Origin: Rhodobiaceae bacterium UBA7804
GTDB lineage: Bacteria; Pseudomonadota; Alphaproteobacteria; Parvibaculales; Parvibaculaceae
Assembly (NCBI GenBank): GCA_002480495.1
Contig: DLCG01000002.1
Span: forward strand, 7,333-71,332
Length of the DNA stretch: 64,000 nt
Direction: 5' to 3'
Both the position numbers and the translations under genes were made by a program. Shown here piece by piece: positions 16,478 through 25,506 of the stretch. The notes under the pieces were generated by a model. That model searched no databases, was not told where the DNA came from, and saw only the letters and a list, made by a program, of their open reading frames with translations. Each line of letters starts with the position of its first letter. Within the stretch, counting starts at the first letter, position 1.

Positions 16478-18403
16478 TCAAGCCGGGTTATCCGGGTTCC
16501 CGTGAAAATGATCGTAAACGGCGCGCGCAACCTTGGCGCTGATGCCGTTCACGGATTCGAGGTCGGAGAGACCCGCACGCGCAACGGCACGCGCGGAGCC
16601 GAAATGCTGCAGGAGCGCGCGCTTGCGGCCCGGCCCGATGCCCGGCACTTCATCGAGCGGATTGACGCCGATGGCCCTGGAGCGGCGGGCGCGATGACTG
16701 CCGATCGCGTAGCGATGCGCTTCGTCGCGCAGGCGCTGCAGGTAGTAGAGGACGGGGTTGCGCGGCTCCATCATGAAATCGGGTTTGCCCTGCATGAAGA
16801 AACGCTCGCGTCCCGCATCGCGCTCCGGGCCCTTGGCGACGCCGACGGCGGTGACATTGTCGATGCCGAGTTCGTTCAGCACTTCGAGCGCGACCTTCAA
16901 CTGGCCTGCGCCGCCGTCGATCAGAATGAGGTCGGGCCAGAGGCCCTCGCTCTGCGGCGCGTTCTCGCTTTCCTTCAGGAGACGCGTGAAGCGGCGCGTC
17001 AGCACTTCGCGCATCATGGCGTAGTCGTCGCCGGGCTCGATGTTCTCGCCCTTGATGTTGAACTTCCGGTACTGGTTCTTCATGAAGCCTTCCGGCCCCG
17101 CGACGATCATGCCGCCGACGGGCTTGGTGCCGGAAATGTGGCTGTTGTCGTAGACCTCGATGCGTCGTGGCGGCTGTTCGAGACCAAAGACCTCGGCCAC
17201 GCCTTCGAGGAGTTTGCGCTGCGTGGAACTTTCCGCGAGGCGGCGTCCGAGCGCCTCGCGCGCATTGGTCAGCGCATGATCGACGAGTTCGCGCTTCTCG
17301 CCGCGGCGCGGCACGCCGACAGCGACCTTGCGCCCGGCGCGAATGGAGAGCGCTTCGGTGAGGAGGGGGCGGCCCGGCACGTCATGGCTGAGCAGCACCA
17401 TGCGGGGCGGGGGACGATCCTCGTAGAACTGGGCGAGGAAGGCCTCGAGCACTTCATCGAGCGCCAGTTCCTTGTCGTGGCGCGGGAAGTAGGCGCGGTT
17501 GCCCCAGTTCTGCCCGGCGCGGAAGAAGAAGACCTGCACGCAGGTCTGGCCGCCTTCGCCCCAGGCCGCGAAGACATCCGCCTCCGTGACCGTCTGCGGA
17601 TTGATGCCCTGATGGGACTGGATCTGCGTGAGCGCGCGGATGCGGTCGCGATAGATCGCAGCTCGCTCGAAATCGAGATCGGCGGCGGCCCGGTCCATGA
17701 GCCCGACGAGTTGCTGCTGCGTCTTGCGGCTGCGGCCCTTCAGAAAGGCGCGAGCCTCATCCACCAGTTCGGCATAGCCCTCTTCGCTTATCTCGCCGGT
17801 GCAGGGCGCGCTGCAGCGCTTGATCTGGAAGAGGAGGCAAGGCCGCGTACGGCTCTCGAAAACGCTGTCGGAACAGGAGCGAAGAAGAAAGGCCTTCTGC
17901 AATGCGTTCAGGGTAGCGGTGACGGCGCCTGCGCTGGCGAAGGGTCCGAAATAATCGCCCTGGCGCGAGCGGGAGCCGCGATGCTTCACCACCTGCGGGA
18001 AGGCATGGTCTCCCGTCAGGAGAATATAGGGGAACGACTTGTCGTCCCGCATGAGCACGTTGTAGCGGGGCTTCAGCCGCTTGATGAGGTTTGCTTCGAG
18101 AAGCAGGGCGTCCGTCTCGGTCGCGGTGGAGATGAACTCCATCTGCGCCGTGGTCGCGATCATGCGGGCGATACGGTTCGAATGGCCGCCGATCTTCGCG
18201 TAGCTCGAGACGCGCTTCTTCAGGCTGCGGGCCTTGCCGACATAGAGAAGCTCGCCCTTCGCGTCATACATGCGGTAGACGCCCGGGCTATCGGGCAGGA
18301 GCTTCACCTTTTCGGCGATGAGCGCCGCGCCGGCGGGGCCGGAAGAGGGGTTCTCCGGGCCGGAATCGGGCGTTTCGCCTTGTGTCTCGTCGGTCTCGCT
18401 CAT
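16478..18403 (-). CDS. uvrC: Excinuclease ABC subunit C
   Basis: UvrC makes both incisions around lesions presented by UvrA/UvrB. The protein (641 residues from ATG 18403; ATG 18475 would give 665) has an N-terminal GIY-YIG nuclease domain (SPGVYRMYDAKGELLYVGKARSLKKRVSSY). A UVR motif region, the C-terminal RNase H-like nuclease (EVYDNSHISGTKPVGGMIV, DLILIDGGAGQL) and tandem helix-hairpin-helix motifs (DEVPGIGPGRKRALLQHFGSARAVARA) follow. It is upstream of pgsA-moaD-moaE. Confidence 0.96.
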   Translation of the reverse strand: MSETDETQGETPDSGPENPSSGPAGAALIAEKVKLLPDSPGVYRMYDAKGELLYVGKARSLKKRVSSYAKIGGHSNRIARMIATTAQMEFISTATETDALLLEANLIKRLKPRYNVLMRDDKSFPYILLTGDHAFPQVVKHRGSRSRQGDYFGPFASAGAVTATLNALQKAFLLRSCSDSVFESRTRPCLLFQIKRCSAPCTGEISEEGYAELVDEARAFLKGRSRKTQQQLVGLMDRAAADLDFERAAIYRDRIRALTQIQSHQGINPQTVTEADVFAAWGEGGQTCVQVFFFRAGQNWGNRAYFPRHDKELALDEVLEAFLAQFYEDRPPPRMVLLSHDVPGRPLLTEALSIRAGRKVAVGVPRRGEKRELVDHALTNAREALGRRLAESSTQRKLLEGVAEVFGLEQPPRRIEVYDNSHISGTKPVGGMIVAGPEGFMKNQYRKFNIKGENIEPGDDYAMMREVLTRRFTRLLKESENAPQSEGLWPDLILIDGGAGQLKVALEVLNELGIDNVTAVGVAKGPERDAGRERFFMQGKPDFMMEPRNPVLYYLQRLRDEAHRYAIGSHRARRSRAIGVNPLDEVPGIGPGRKRALLQHFGSARAVARAGLSDLESVNGISAKVARAVYDHFHGNPDNPA

Positions 18404-18776
18404 CTGGCCTGTATAACACCGCTCGCGGTCCGGCGGTTCGTTCGCCGAAAGCCGATCCACAAGGCCCGCGAACATATCCGCCTGCCTGTGGATAAGTTTG
18501 TTGAAAGAGTTGGGGCCGGATGAGGCCCGATCCTGTCAACGTCTTGTAATAATTAATCTTTGTGACGCCGCCGCAAAAGGCGTCCCGTTTCAAGCCATTG
18601 AAACTTATGGGTTTTTCTGACCTATGAAATTACTCCTTTCAGGCGGGAATCACCGTCCGGCGGCCTGAGGAGCGGGGTTCCATGGCGATGCGTTGCTGTG
18701 CACAAACCTTCCGTATGCGGCATTTGGAATCCACAAACCGTTGATTCCATTGCCGCTTTCAAAGGACCTTGCAGTG
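18404..18776. other. Intergenic region upstream of uvrC
   Basis: About 370 bases without a convincing gene, partly AT-rich (TAATAATTAATC at 18547-18558). It holds two perfect inverted repeats: GACGCC...GGCGTC at 18565-18585, and GTTTCAA-gcca-TTGAAAC at 18588-18605. There is also one perfect DnaA-box-like TTATCCACA (complement of 18487-18495). The first hairpin could end the folB transcript; the rest probably contains the uvrC promoter. No LexA-like GTTC-n7-GTTC site was seen. Confidence 0.5.
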
Positions 18777-19184
18777 TCAGGAACGATTGCGGACCCGTTC
18801 GATCTCGACGCCCACGCTGACCGCTTCCGCGATCGCCGCGAGCTTTTCCACCCGCACGCGTGCCACGCGCACTCTCTCGTCCTCAAGACAGGAGCCCGCG
18901 ATTCGCTCGGCCAGGGTCTCGACCAGGTTCAGATGCCCCTCGGCGACGATTTCCTTAATGCGATCCACAACCGATTTGTAGCAGACGACATTGTCGAGGC
19001 TGTCGCCGTGCACCGCCTCGGCGACGGTGAGGTCGACATTCACGCGGATCGGCTGGGTGCCGCCCTTTTCATGCTTGTAGACGCCGATATGCGCATCGAG
19101 CAGGAGGTCGCGAACGAAGACATGGCGGATCGCCCGTTCCGCGTTCGCGATCTTGAGGGGCGCAACATTATCGGGCTGGTTCAT
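18777..19184 (-). CDS. folB: Dihydroneopterin aldolase
   Basis: FolB converts dihydroneopterin to 6-hydroxymethyldihydropterin in folate synthesis. From ATG 19184 it has 135 residues. The typical IFVRDLLLDAHIGVYKHEKG-like opening is visible (VFVRDLLLDAHIGVYKHEKG), with VNVDLTV, VCYKSVVDRIKEIV, the catalytic-site NLVETLAERIA and VRVEK near the end. It is 19 bases downstream of an SDR gene that may work in pteridine metabolism. Confidence 0.94.
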   Translation of the reverse strand: MNQPDNVAPLKIANAERAIRHVFVRDLLLDAHIGVYKHEKGGTQPIRVNVDLTVAEAVHGDSLDNVVCYKSVVDRIKEIVAEGHLNLVETLAERIAGSCLEDERVRVARVRVEKLAAIAEAVSVGVEIERVRNRS

Positions 19185-19203
19185 CGGACGGTCTCTACTC
19201 GGC

Positions 19204-19962
19204 TTACTCGGGTATGGCGGTGTCGGGCGTTTCCCACGCAAGGTGCTGACCGCCGTCGAGCGCGATCATCTGCCCGGTCATGGCGGGCGAAGCGAGAATA
19301 AACCGGATGGCGGCGCAAATCTCGTCCGGCGTAGTGCCGCGGCCGAGAATCGTGGCGCGCGACTGACGTTCGAAATCTCCGGGGGATTGGCGTGAATTAG
19401 GAAGGGTGGGGCCGGGGCCTATGGCGTTGACCCGGATGCGCGGGGCGAGGGAGCGCGCCATGACCTGCGTCATGTCCCAGAGCGCCATCTTGGAGATGGT
19501 GTAGGAAAAGAAATGGGGCGTGGGCGCCCATACGCGCTGGTCGACGATGTTGACGATGTTGCCTTCCACGCCTTCGGGAAGCTGTGCGGCGAAGCCCTGG
19601 GAGAGAAAGGCGGGAGCGCGCAGGTTGATGTCCATATGCGCGGCCCAGCTTTCGGCCGTCATGCTGTCCGTCTCGTCGCGCTCGAACAGAGAGGCATTGT
19701 TCACGAGGAGGGAGAGGGGGCCGATGGAGGCTGCCGCGCGGGCGATCAGACCGGCAGGCGCATCCGCCTCTGCGAGGTCCGCGTTCAAGGCCGCGGCGCG
19801 GCCGCCCATGGCCTCGATTTCCTTCACGACCGCGGCGGCCTCTTCCGGCGCGCTGCGATGATGGAGCGCGACGGACCATCCGTCCGCGGCGAGGGCGAGG
19901 GCGATGGAACGCCCGATGCGGCGGGCGCCTCCCGTTACGAGTGCATTGCGCTCTCTGGTCAA
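19204..19962 (-). CDS. SDR-family oxidoreductase, pteridine-reductase (FolM)-like
   Basis: A classical short-chain dehydrogenase of about 252 residues. It has the cofactor loop ALVTGGARRIGRSIALALA, HHRSAPEEA (an Arg-Ser after beta 2, suggesting NADPH), LLVNNASLF, the catalytic FSYTISKMAL (Tyr-x3-Lys) and VNAIGPGPTLP. The TGGARRIG motif and the neighbouring folB suggest dihydromonapterin/pteridine reductase activity, by inference. I favour TTG 19962 with GAGAGGCG upstream, because the ATG at 20028 overlaps the upstream antiporter gene by 56 bases. Confidence 0.85.
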   Translation of the reverse strand: MTRERNALVTGGARRIGRSIALALAADGWSVALHHRSAPEEAAAVVKEIEAMGGRAAALNADLAEADAPAGLIARAAASIGPLSLLVNNASLFERDETDSMTAESWAAHMDINLRAPAFLSQGFAAQLPEGVEGNIVNIVDQRVWAPTPHFFSYTISKMALWDMTQVMARSLAPRIRVNAIGPGPTLPNSRQSPGDFERQSRATILGRGTTPDEICAAIRFILASPAMTGQMIALDGGQHLAWETPDTAIPE

Positions 19963-19972
19963 ATCGCCTCTC

Positions 19973-21031
19973 TCAGGCCGCGCCGGGCATGTGGCCCAGA
20001 GCGAACATGGCATAGAGGTAGGCGCCATAGGACGCGAGGAACAGGACGCCCGCGAAACGCCCGACCTTCCCGCCCGTCATGGCGAAGGGAAGGAGAAGCA
20101 CCACGGCTCCGAGCATGACCCAGAGATGGAAGGTGAGGAAGTCCGGCGAGACGGGCAGCGGCGCGATGAGCGCGGTTATGCCCAGAATGGCCAGGATGTT
20201 CATGATGTTGCTGCCGATGATGTTGCCCACGACCACATCGTCATTGCGGCGGAAGACCGCCATGACGGAAGTCGCCAGCTCGGGCAGCGAGGTGCCGACG
20301 GCGATGAGCGACAGGCCGATTACGGCGTCCGAAACGCCGAATACCTGAGCGATTTCCGTGCCGCCATCGACGACGAAACGCGCGCCGATGGGCAAGCCCG
20401 CGATGCCGATGAGAAGCTTCAGCGCGATGGAGCGGCGCGAGAGATTTTCCCGAGGCAGGTCGCCATGCGGCAGGTCGTGAGTGTCCACATCGGCGGGCTT
20501 TGCGAAAGCATCGTAGGGCTGACCGGGCTCGGGCAGGGTTTCATCGTCGATGGCGGCGAGAGGCGAGGGGCTGTGCGGGTTCATGCGCGCGTCCCAGCCC
20601 GAATAGACGAGATAGGTAGCAAGGAGCGCGAGGAGAAGCACGCCCTGCCAGAAGCCGAGCGGGCCGACGAAGCAGAGCACGATGAGAAGCACGCTCGCGC
20701 CCATCATGATGAGCATGTTGTGCGGGACCGTGCGGCCGGTGCAGGCGATGGGCAGGATGAGAGCGGGAAGGCCGAGGATGAGCAGAATGTTCGCGATGTT
20801 GGAGCCGACGACATTGCCGAGCGCGATGCCGGGGGCACCTGCAAGGGCGGCACGAACCGAAACGAGAAGTTCCGGCGCGGAGGTGCCGAAGGCGACGATG
20901 GTGAGCGCGATCAGGAGCGGCGAGACACCGTATCGCGCGGCGAGCGCCGAAGCGCCCCGCACCAGAAAGTCGCCACATATGATGAGCAGGACGAGGCCGC
21001 CCGCGAGATAGAACCAGGATGAATCAGGCAT
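19973..21031 (-). CDS. Calcium/sodium antiporter, CaCA family (YrbG-like)
   Basis: A 352-residue inner-membrane protein with about ten helices and two inverted homologous halves. The alpha-1 repeat is ALGNVVGSNIANILLILGLPALI and the alpha-2 repeat VVGNIIGSNIMNILAILGITALI, the ion-binding signature of the family. A hydrophilic loop with DETLPEPGQ separates the halves. It heads the minus-strand group antiporter-SDR-folB. Confidence 0.95.
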   Translation of the reverse strand: MPDSSWFYLAGGLVLLIICGDFLVRGASALAARYGVSPLLIALTIVAFGTSAPELLVSVRAALAGAPGIALGNVVGSNIANILLILGLPALILPIACTGRTVPHNMLIMMGASVLLIVLCFVGPLGFWQGVLLLALLATYLVYSGWDARMNPHSPSPLAAIDDETLPEPGQPYDAFAKPADVDTHDLPHGDLPRENLSRRSIALKLLIGIAGLPIGARFVVDGGTEIAQVFGVSDAVIGLSLIAVGTSLPELATSVMAVFRRNDDVVVGNIIGSNIMNILAILGITALIAPLPVSPDFLTFHLWVMLGAVVLLLPFAMTGGKVGRFAGVLFLASYGAYLYAMFALGHMPGAA

Positions 21032-21281
21032 TCGCGGCCCCTGAAGCGATCGCGGAACGGGATGTGTGGCGGGGGCTGCCTGGACATGGTCTTACGCTGC
21101 GGGCTACACGGCTTCCGGTCCGCATATCGATGCTGATCCTCATGTTCTTGCTGGGTCCGCCCCCCGGTCCCCTTGAGAGGCATATAGGGGGACAAAGGCC
21201 GCAAGGCAAGAATCCCGCAGGTTTCTAGGCATCGGAGCCTCGATTTGCGCTACTCTGGCAACAGGCTGGTTTGGCGGCGAG

Positions 21282-23057
21282 GTGACAGTGGAAAGCGATG
21301 TTCTGACCGCGGAGGCGGCCGTGGAAGCGGTCGCGGGAGGCATCCACGTTCCCTATCTGACGGAAGTCATCGTCTTCCTGATCGCGGCCGTGGCCGTGAT
21401 GCCGCTTTTCCACTGGTTCCGTGCGAGTACGGTTCTCGGCTATCTCTTCATCGGAGCGCTGATCGGGCCGCACGGCTTTGCGCTGATCGGAAATGCGGAG
21501 GGCATTGCCCAGATCGGGGAACTGGGCGTCGTCTTCCTGCTCTTTACCATCGGGCTCGAGCTTTCGTGGCAGCGGCTGCGCGCCATGCGAACGCTGGTGC
21601 TCGGGCTTGGCGGGACACAGGTGGCGGTCTGCGGGGGGGCGCTGACGGGTCTCTTCATGCTGGCCGGGCTGTCCGGGCCGGCCTCCGCCATCCTGGGCTT
21701 CGCGCTTGCGCTTTCCTCCACGGCGATCGTGACGCAGCTTCTTATCGAGCGCGGCGAATTCGCCACGCAGCCGGGGCGCATCGCCTTCTCGATCCTGCTG
21801 ATGCAGGACCTTGCCGTCGTTCCCATCCTCGTCATGGTCTCGATCTTCAGCGCCTATGCGCAGGGCGGCGACGAGGTGAACGTGTTCAGCCTGGCGGGCA
21901 TGGCGGTGCTCAAGGCGGTGGTGGCGGTGGCGCTGATCCTGACGGTGGGGCGCTATTTCCTGCGCTGGATCTATGGCGTCGTGGCGCGGACGAAGAATCC
22001 GGAGCTCTTTCTCGCGCTGTCGCTGCTGGCGGCGCTGCTGACCGCCGTCGCGACGGGGGCGGCGGGGCTTTCCATGGCGCTTGGCGCCTTCCTCGCGGGG
22101 CTGCTTCTGTCGGACACGGAATTCCGGCCGCAGATCGAGACGGATATACAGCCCTTCAAGGCGCTGCTGCTCGGGCTCTTCTTCATCAGCGTGGGCATCG
22201 GGATGGACTTCACGGTGCTGCGCGACAATTTCGACGCGGTGCTGGGGCTGATCGCCGTGTTCCTCGTGCTGAAGACGCTTCTCATCGCGGGGCTGACCTT
22301 CGCCTTCGGGCAGTCGCGCATCTGCTCGCTGCGCACGGGGCTGCTGCTCGCCTCGGGGGGCGAGTTCGCCTTCGTGGTGATCGCGGGGGCGGCGGATGGC
22401 GGCGTGGTGCCGGTGCCGGTCGCGCATGTGGTGCAGCTGTCGGCCGCCGTGTCGATGGCGCTGACGCCTCTGCTGGCGACGCTGGGAGCGCTGCTGCAGA
22501 AGCGGCTCGACGGTCTGCAGGGCGACAGGGAGCGCAATGCGGACAGCGCGGTCGAAGGGCTCGAGTCGCATGTCATCATCGCGGGTTATGGACGGGTGGG
22601 GCGCACCATCGGCTCGCTGCTTCGCGAGCAGCAACTGCCCTTCGTGGCGCTCGACCTCGATCCGTTGCGCTCGCGCGCGGCGCGGCACAGGGGCGAGCTC
22701 GTCTATTACGGCGATGCGGCGCGGCCGGAAATGCTGGAGCGGGTGGGCGTGGAAAGGGCGTCGGCGATCGTGGTGACGCTGGACGACAGCGCGGCGGCGA
22801 GCCGGCTCGTCAAGGCGCTGCGCGCGAAGTGGCCCAAGGTGCCGATATTCGCGCGGGCGAGGGACCGCGAGCACATGCACGAACTGGAAGCGGCGGGCGC
22901 GACGGCGGTTGTGCATGAGGCACTGGAAGCCTCGCTCCAGCTTTCGGGTCATGTGCTGCGCTCGCTCGGCGCGCCGGGCGAGGCGACGGCCACGCTGATC
23001 GAAAGAGTGCGCCACGAAGTCTATGAGCGGCAGGAAGCGGCCGAGGAGGCGCGGTAG
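21282..23057 (+). CDS. CPA2 monovalent cation:proton antiporter with TrkA-N domain (Kef-like)
   Basis: A 591-residue transporter. About 12 membrane helices (residues 20-400) include the CPA2 landmarks GYLFIGALIGPHGFALIG, FLLFTIGLELSW, SSTAIVTQLL and LGAFLAGLLLSDTEFR. They are followed by a cytosolic TrkA-N nucleotide-binding domain starting HVIIAGYGRVGRTIGSLL near residue 427. It resembles KefB/KefC K+/H+ antiporters; the ion is not certain. The start is GTG 21282, or GTG 21288 six bases on, which has GAGG better spaced. It is divergent from the CaCA antiporter. Confidence 0.93.
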   Translation: MTVESDVLTAEAAVEAVAGGIHVPYLTEVIVFLIAAVAVMPLFHWFRASTVLGYLFIGALIGPHGFALIGNAEGIAQIGELGVVFLLFTIGLELSWQRLRAMRTLVLGLGGTQVAVCGGALTGLFMLAGLSGPASAILGFALALSSTAIVTQLLIERGEFATQPGRIAFSILLMQDLAVVPILVMVSIFSAYAQGGDEVNVFSLAGMAVLKAVVAVALILTVGRYFLRWIYGVVARTKNPELFLALSLLAALLTAVATGAAGLSMALGAFLAGLLLSDTEFRPQIETDIQPFKALLLGLFFISVGIGMDFTVLRDNFDAVLGLIAVFLVLKTLLIAGLTFAFGQSRICSLRTGLLLASGGEFAFVVIAGAADGGVVPVPVAHVVQLSAAVSMALTPLLATLGALLQKRLDGLQGDRERNADSAVEGLESHVIIAGYGRVGRTIGSLLREQQLPFVALDLDPLRSRAARHRGELVYYGDAARPEMLERVGVERASAIVVTLDDSAAASRLVKALRAKWPKVPIFARARDREHMHELEAAGATAVVHEALEASLQLSGHVLRSLGAPGEATATLIERVRHEVYERQEAAEEAR

Positions 23058-23075
23058 GCTCCGCGCGCCGCGGGA

Positions 23076-23429
23076 TCAGGCCTCGTAGATCGCGTAATGC
23101 TTGCGCGTGCGCTCGACGACTTCCCAGACGCCCTTGAAGCCCGCGGGGATAACGAAGGCATCGCCCTGGCGCACCGTCATGGGCTCGCCGCCAGCGGGCG
23201 TGATGCGGCTCACGCCTTCGAGGATGTGGCAGAATTCATGCTCGGTATATTCGATGCGCCACTCGCCCGGCTCACTCTCCCAAATGCCTGAAAAGAACTT
23301 GCCGTCCGGCGAGGAATAGAGATTCCAGACGCGGTTGCGCGGCTTGCCGGACAGGACCCGGGCGGGGTCCGGCGCTCCCTTCTCCGGGGCGATCTCGGTG
23401 ATGTCGAAGGGGACCGGCAGGATCGGCAT
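23076..23429 (-). CDS. Cupin-domain protein
   Basis: A 117-residue single-domain cupin of the (S)-ureidoglycine aminohydrolase-like cupin_3 type. GIWESEPGEWRIEYTEHEFCHILEGVSRITPAGGEPMTVRQGDAFVIPAGFKGVWEV shows the two cupin motifs. ATG 23429 follows GGGAGAAATCACA. Members of this group are usually small metal-binding proteins of unknown substrate. It is convergent with the CPA2 antiporter. Confidence 0.88.
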   Translation of the reverse strand: MPILPVPFDITEIAPEKGAPDPARVLSGKPRNRVWNLYSSPDGKFFSGIWESEPGEWRIEYTEHEFCHILEGVSRITPAGGEPMTVRQGDAFVIPAGFKGVWEVVERTRKHYAIYEA

Positions 23430-23567
23430 TGTGATTTCTCCCTGATCAGTTTTCACGAAGCCTAACATGGCGGTTTTTCTGGCCGGAAGCTTGCGTGACC
23501 CTGCCTGAGACGATCCCGGCTGTCCCGAATGGAGACAGTTCCGGCGGGGCAGTATCAGGAGTGGACG

Positions 23568-24806
23568 ATGAGCGTTTCGAGCGAGGAGATACTGGACAGA
23601 CCGGCGCGCCTGGGGCGGCGGCGCCCGAGGGGAACCACGGCCCGCTTCCGAGCCGGATATGACGCGCGGCTCGCCCATGCGGCGGGGATCACGCTCTATG
23701 AAAGTTTCGAGGCGGCGGAGCCCGTCTGGCGCGAATTCGAGACACATGCGGCGGGAACGGCCTTCCAGAGTTTCGACTGGCTTTCCGCCTGGTACCGCCA
23801 TGTGGGGCGGGAGCTCGGCGTGACACCCGCTATCGCGGTGGTCACGCGGCAGGGCGCGCCGCTGATGCTTGCGCCGCTCGGCATCGAGCGCCGCTTCGGG
23901 CTGTCGCTTCTCGTCTGGATGGGCGGGCGGCTTGCCGACTACAAGGGGCCGCTTCTCGCACCCGATTTCGAGGCGCGGCTCGATGTGGAATTCGCGACGC
24001 TGTGGCGGCAGATCCGCCGGGCGCTGCCGCGCCACGACCTCGTGATGCTGGACAGCCAGCCCGTGTCGCTCGGGACGCCCGCGGCGCCGTTCGGCAATCC
24101 CTTCGCCGCGCTTTCAGCCTCGCCCGCGCCGGACGCGGCCTATGTCTTCGATCTTCCCGAGACGTTCGAGGAATTCTCGCAGCGCTACCGCGCGGAGACG
24201 CGGCGCATCGATCGCTCCAAATTCCGCAAGCTGGAGGCGGAAGGCGAAGTGAGCTTCCGCATCGCGGCGACGCCGGAAGAACGCGTGGCGATGACGGAGG
24301 AAATTCTCGCGCGCAAGGCGGAACAGCTCGCCCAGCAGGGCATTTCGTCGATCTTCGAGGAGGAGAACTATCTCGCCGCCTGGCGCGACCTTGCGGGCCT
24401 GCCGGACGAGCGCAAGCTGCTGGAAGTGGCGGAGCTTCGCCTCGACGGCGCGTTCCTTTCGGGCAGCGTTTCCCATGTCTGGCGCGGCCGCAGCACGCTG
24501 ATGGTGCATACATACGATCACGAGACGCTGCCGAAGCTCTCGCCCGGACGGCTGCACCTGCTGAAACATCTGCAATCGAGCATCGATCGCGGAATCGATG
24601 TCTACGATCTCTCGGTCGGCTATGCCGCCTACAAGGAAAGTTTCTGCGACACTCCGATGGAGATGCGCAATGCGATTGCGGGGGCGAGCCTTGCCGGACA
24701 TGGCGCGGCGGCGGCGATCCGCGCGGCGCTCGCGGCGAAGCGGCTGATCAAGAACGATCCCAGGCTCATGAGCCTCGTGCAGAAGGCGAGGGCGCGGCTC
24801 GCCTGA
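23568..24806 (+). CDS. GNAT-fold acetyltransferase, CelD/BcsL type
   Basis: A 412-residue protein of the CelD/BcsL (acetyltransferase_6) family. Markers are FQSFDWLSAWYRHVG, RFGLSLLVWMGGRLADYKGPLLAP, and the C-terminal GNAT half with SKFRKLEAEGEVSFRIAATPEE and YDLSVGYAAYKESFCDTP. Homologues are linked to exopolysaccharide or cellulose biosynthesis, but no such genes lie nearby. ATG 23568 is preceded by AGGAGTGG; a start at 23529 is possible but weaker. An AT-rich palindrome begins right after its stop codon. Confidence 0.85.
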   Translation: MSVSSEEILDRPARLGRRRPRGTTARFRAGYDARLAHAAGITLYESFEAAEPVWREFETHAAGTAFQSFDWLSAWYRHVGRELGVTPAIAVVTRQGAPLMLAPLGIERRFGLSLLVWMGGRLADYKGPLLAPDFEARLDVEFATLWRQIRRALPRHDLVMLDSQPVSLGTPAAPFGNPFAALSASPAPDAAYVFDLPETFEEFSQRYRAETRRIDRSKFRKLEAEGEVSFRIAATPEERVAMTEEILARKAEQLAQQGISSIFEEENYLAAWRDLAGLPDERKLLEVAELRLDGAFLSGSVSHVWRGRSTLMVHTYDHETLPKLSPGRLHLLKHLQSSIDRGIDVYDLSVGYAAYKESFCDTPMEMRNAIAGASLAGHGAAAAIRAALAAKRLIKNDPRLMSLVQKARARLA

Positions 24807-24807
24807 T

Positions 24808-24842
24808 CCATTATATTGACATTTATATTGCCAATATAATGG
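24808..24842. promoter_or_regulatory. Nested AT-rich palindrome, probable operator/promoter
   Basis: TTATATTG occurs at 24811-24818 and 24823-24830, with its inverse CAATATAA at 24832-24839. The second and third copies form a perfect 17-bp palindrome around one C. An outer pair, CCATTATATTG / CAATATAATGG, spans 24808-24842. A TATAAT hexamer lies at 24835-24840 and the next gene's AGGAGG starts about 30 bases later, so this is probably the control region of that gene. Confidence 0.6.
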
Positions 24843-24882
24843 GCGGGCCATAGACTTCCTCCGTTTCAGGAGGACCTTTCAC

Positions 24883-25491
24883 ATGCCGCGCCTTACCGGA
24901 CCCCGCCTTCTCGCCGCCGCGCTGGCGGTTCTCTACGCCTTTTTCTGGCTCTGGTACGGCGGACAGGGACGGCCGCTCTCGGACACGGAAATCCGGCATT
25001 ACCTCGCGCGCTTCGACGAGATCGGGCCGGGCGACGGCTCGCTTCGCGTGCGTGCGCAGTTCGAGGCCTGGATGCGGAAGGACGACGGCAACGAGTTCTT
25101 CATGGTGAACCTCATCGACGAGCCGGCGGACCTCGCGAAGGAGGCGGCCTATAACGAGGCGATCCTGCCGCAGCTTTTCCTTCGCGCTTCCTTCCCTGTC
25201 TTCATGGTGCGGCCCTTCACGGATTTCATCGAGCCGGAAGGGCATCACACATGGGATATGGTGGCGGTGATGCGCTACCGGAGCCTGCGCGACCTGCTCA
25301 ACGTCATCGCGGGGCCGGATGCGGAAAGGCTGCGCGACCTCAAGGAAGGATCGGTGGCGAAGACGCATGTCTTCCCGGCGCATATGGTCTTCAGCTTCGT
25401 CTGGGTGCGGTTCATCGCCGCCGTGCTTCTCATTGCGTTCGGCGTGGCGCTGCATTTCGCGCTGAGGCCGTTCGGCTGGTACCGAAGGTAG
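24883..25491 (+). CDS. Membrane-anchored protein of unknown function
   Basis: A 202-residue protein with a membrane helix at about residues 8-25 and a second at about 178-196. Between them is a soluble domain of some 150 residues (likely periplasmic) with motifs such as DEIGPGDGSLRVRAQFEAWM and EPEGHHTWDMVAVMRYRSLRD. I do not recognise the family. AGGAGGACC precedes the ATG. The gene follows the AT-rich palindrome at 24808-24842 and is convergent with the next minus-strand gene. Confidence 0.8.
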   Translation: MPRLTGPRLLAAALAVLYAFFWLWYGGQGRPLSDTEIRHYLARFDEIGPGDGSLRVRAQFEAWMRKDDGNEFFMVNLIDEPADLAKEAAYNEAILPQLFLRASFPVFMVRPFTDFIEPEGHHTWDMVAVMRYRSLRDLLNVIAGPDAERLRDLKEGSVAKTHVFPAHMVFSFVWVRFIAAVLLIAFGVALHFALRPFGWYRR

Positions 25492-25506
25492 GAGCTTTCC
25501 CCCCAC

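Noticed and set aside
18487..18495. Perfect DnaA-box-like TTATCCACA, considered as part of an origin
   Set aside because: Only one perfect site, with no cluster of boxes, no DUE-like repeats and no dnaA, parAB or hemE neighbours.
15836..18523. 895-codon plus-strand frame spanning pgsA and uvrC in antisense
   Set aside because: Crosses two certain minus-strand genes; low-complexity composition.
21225..23015. Long minus-strand open frame opposite the CPA2 antiporter
   Set aside because: Its translation is Arg/His/Gln-rich low complexity with no domain, as expected for the antisense frame of a GC-rich gene. The plus-strand antiporter is certain.
24816..24840. TTGACA and TATAAT as a sigma-70 promoter
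   Set aside because: The spacer is only 13 bases, too short for the two hexamers to work together. The palindrome reading is better supported.
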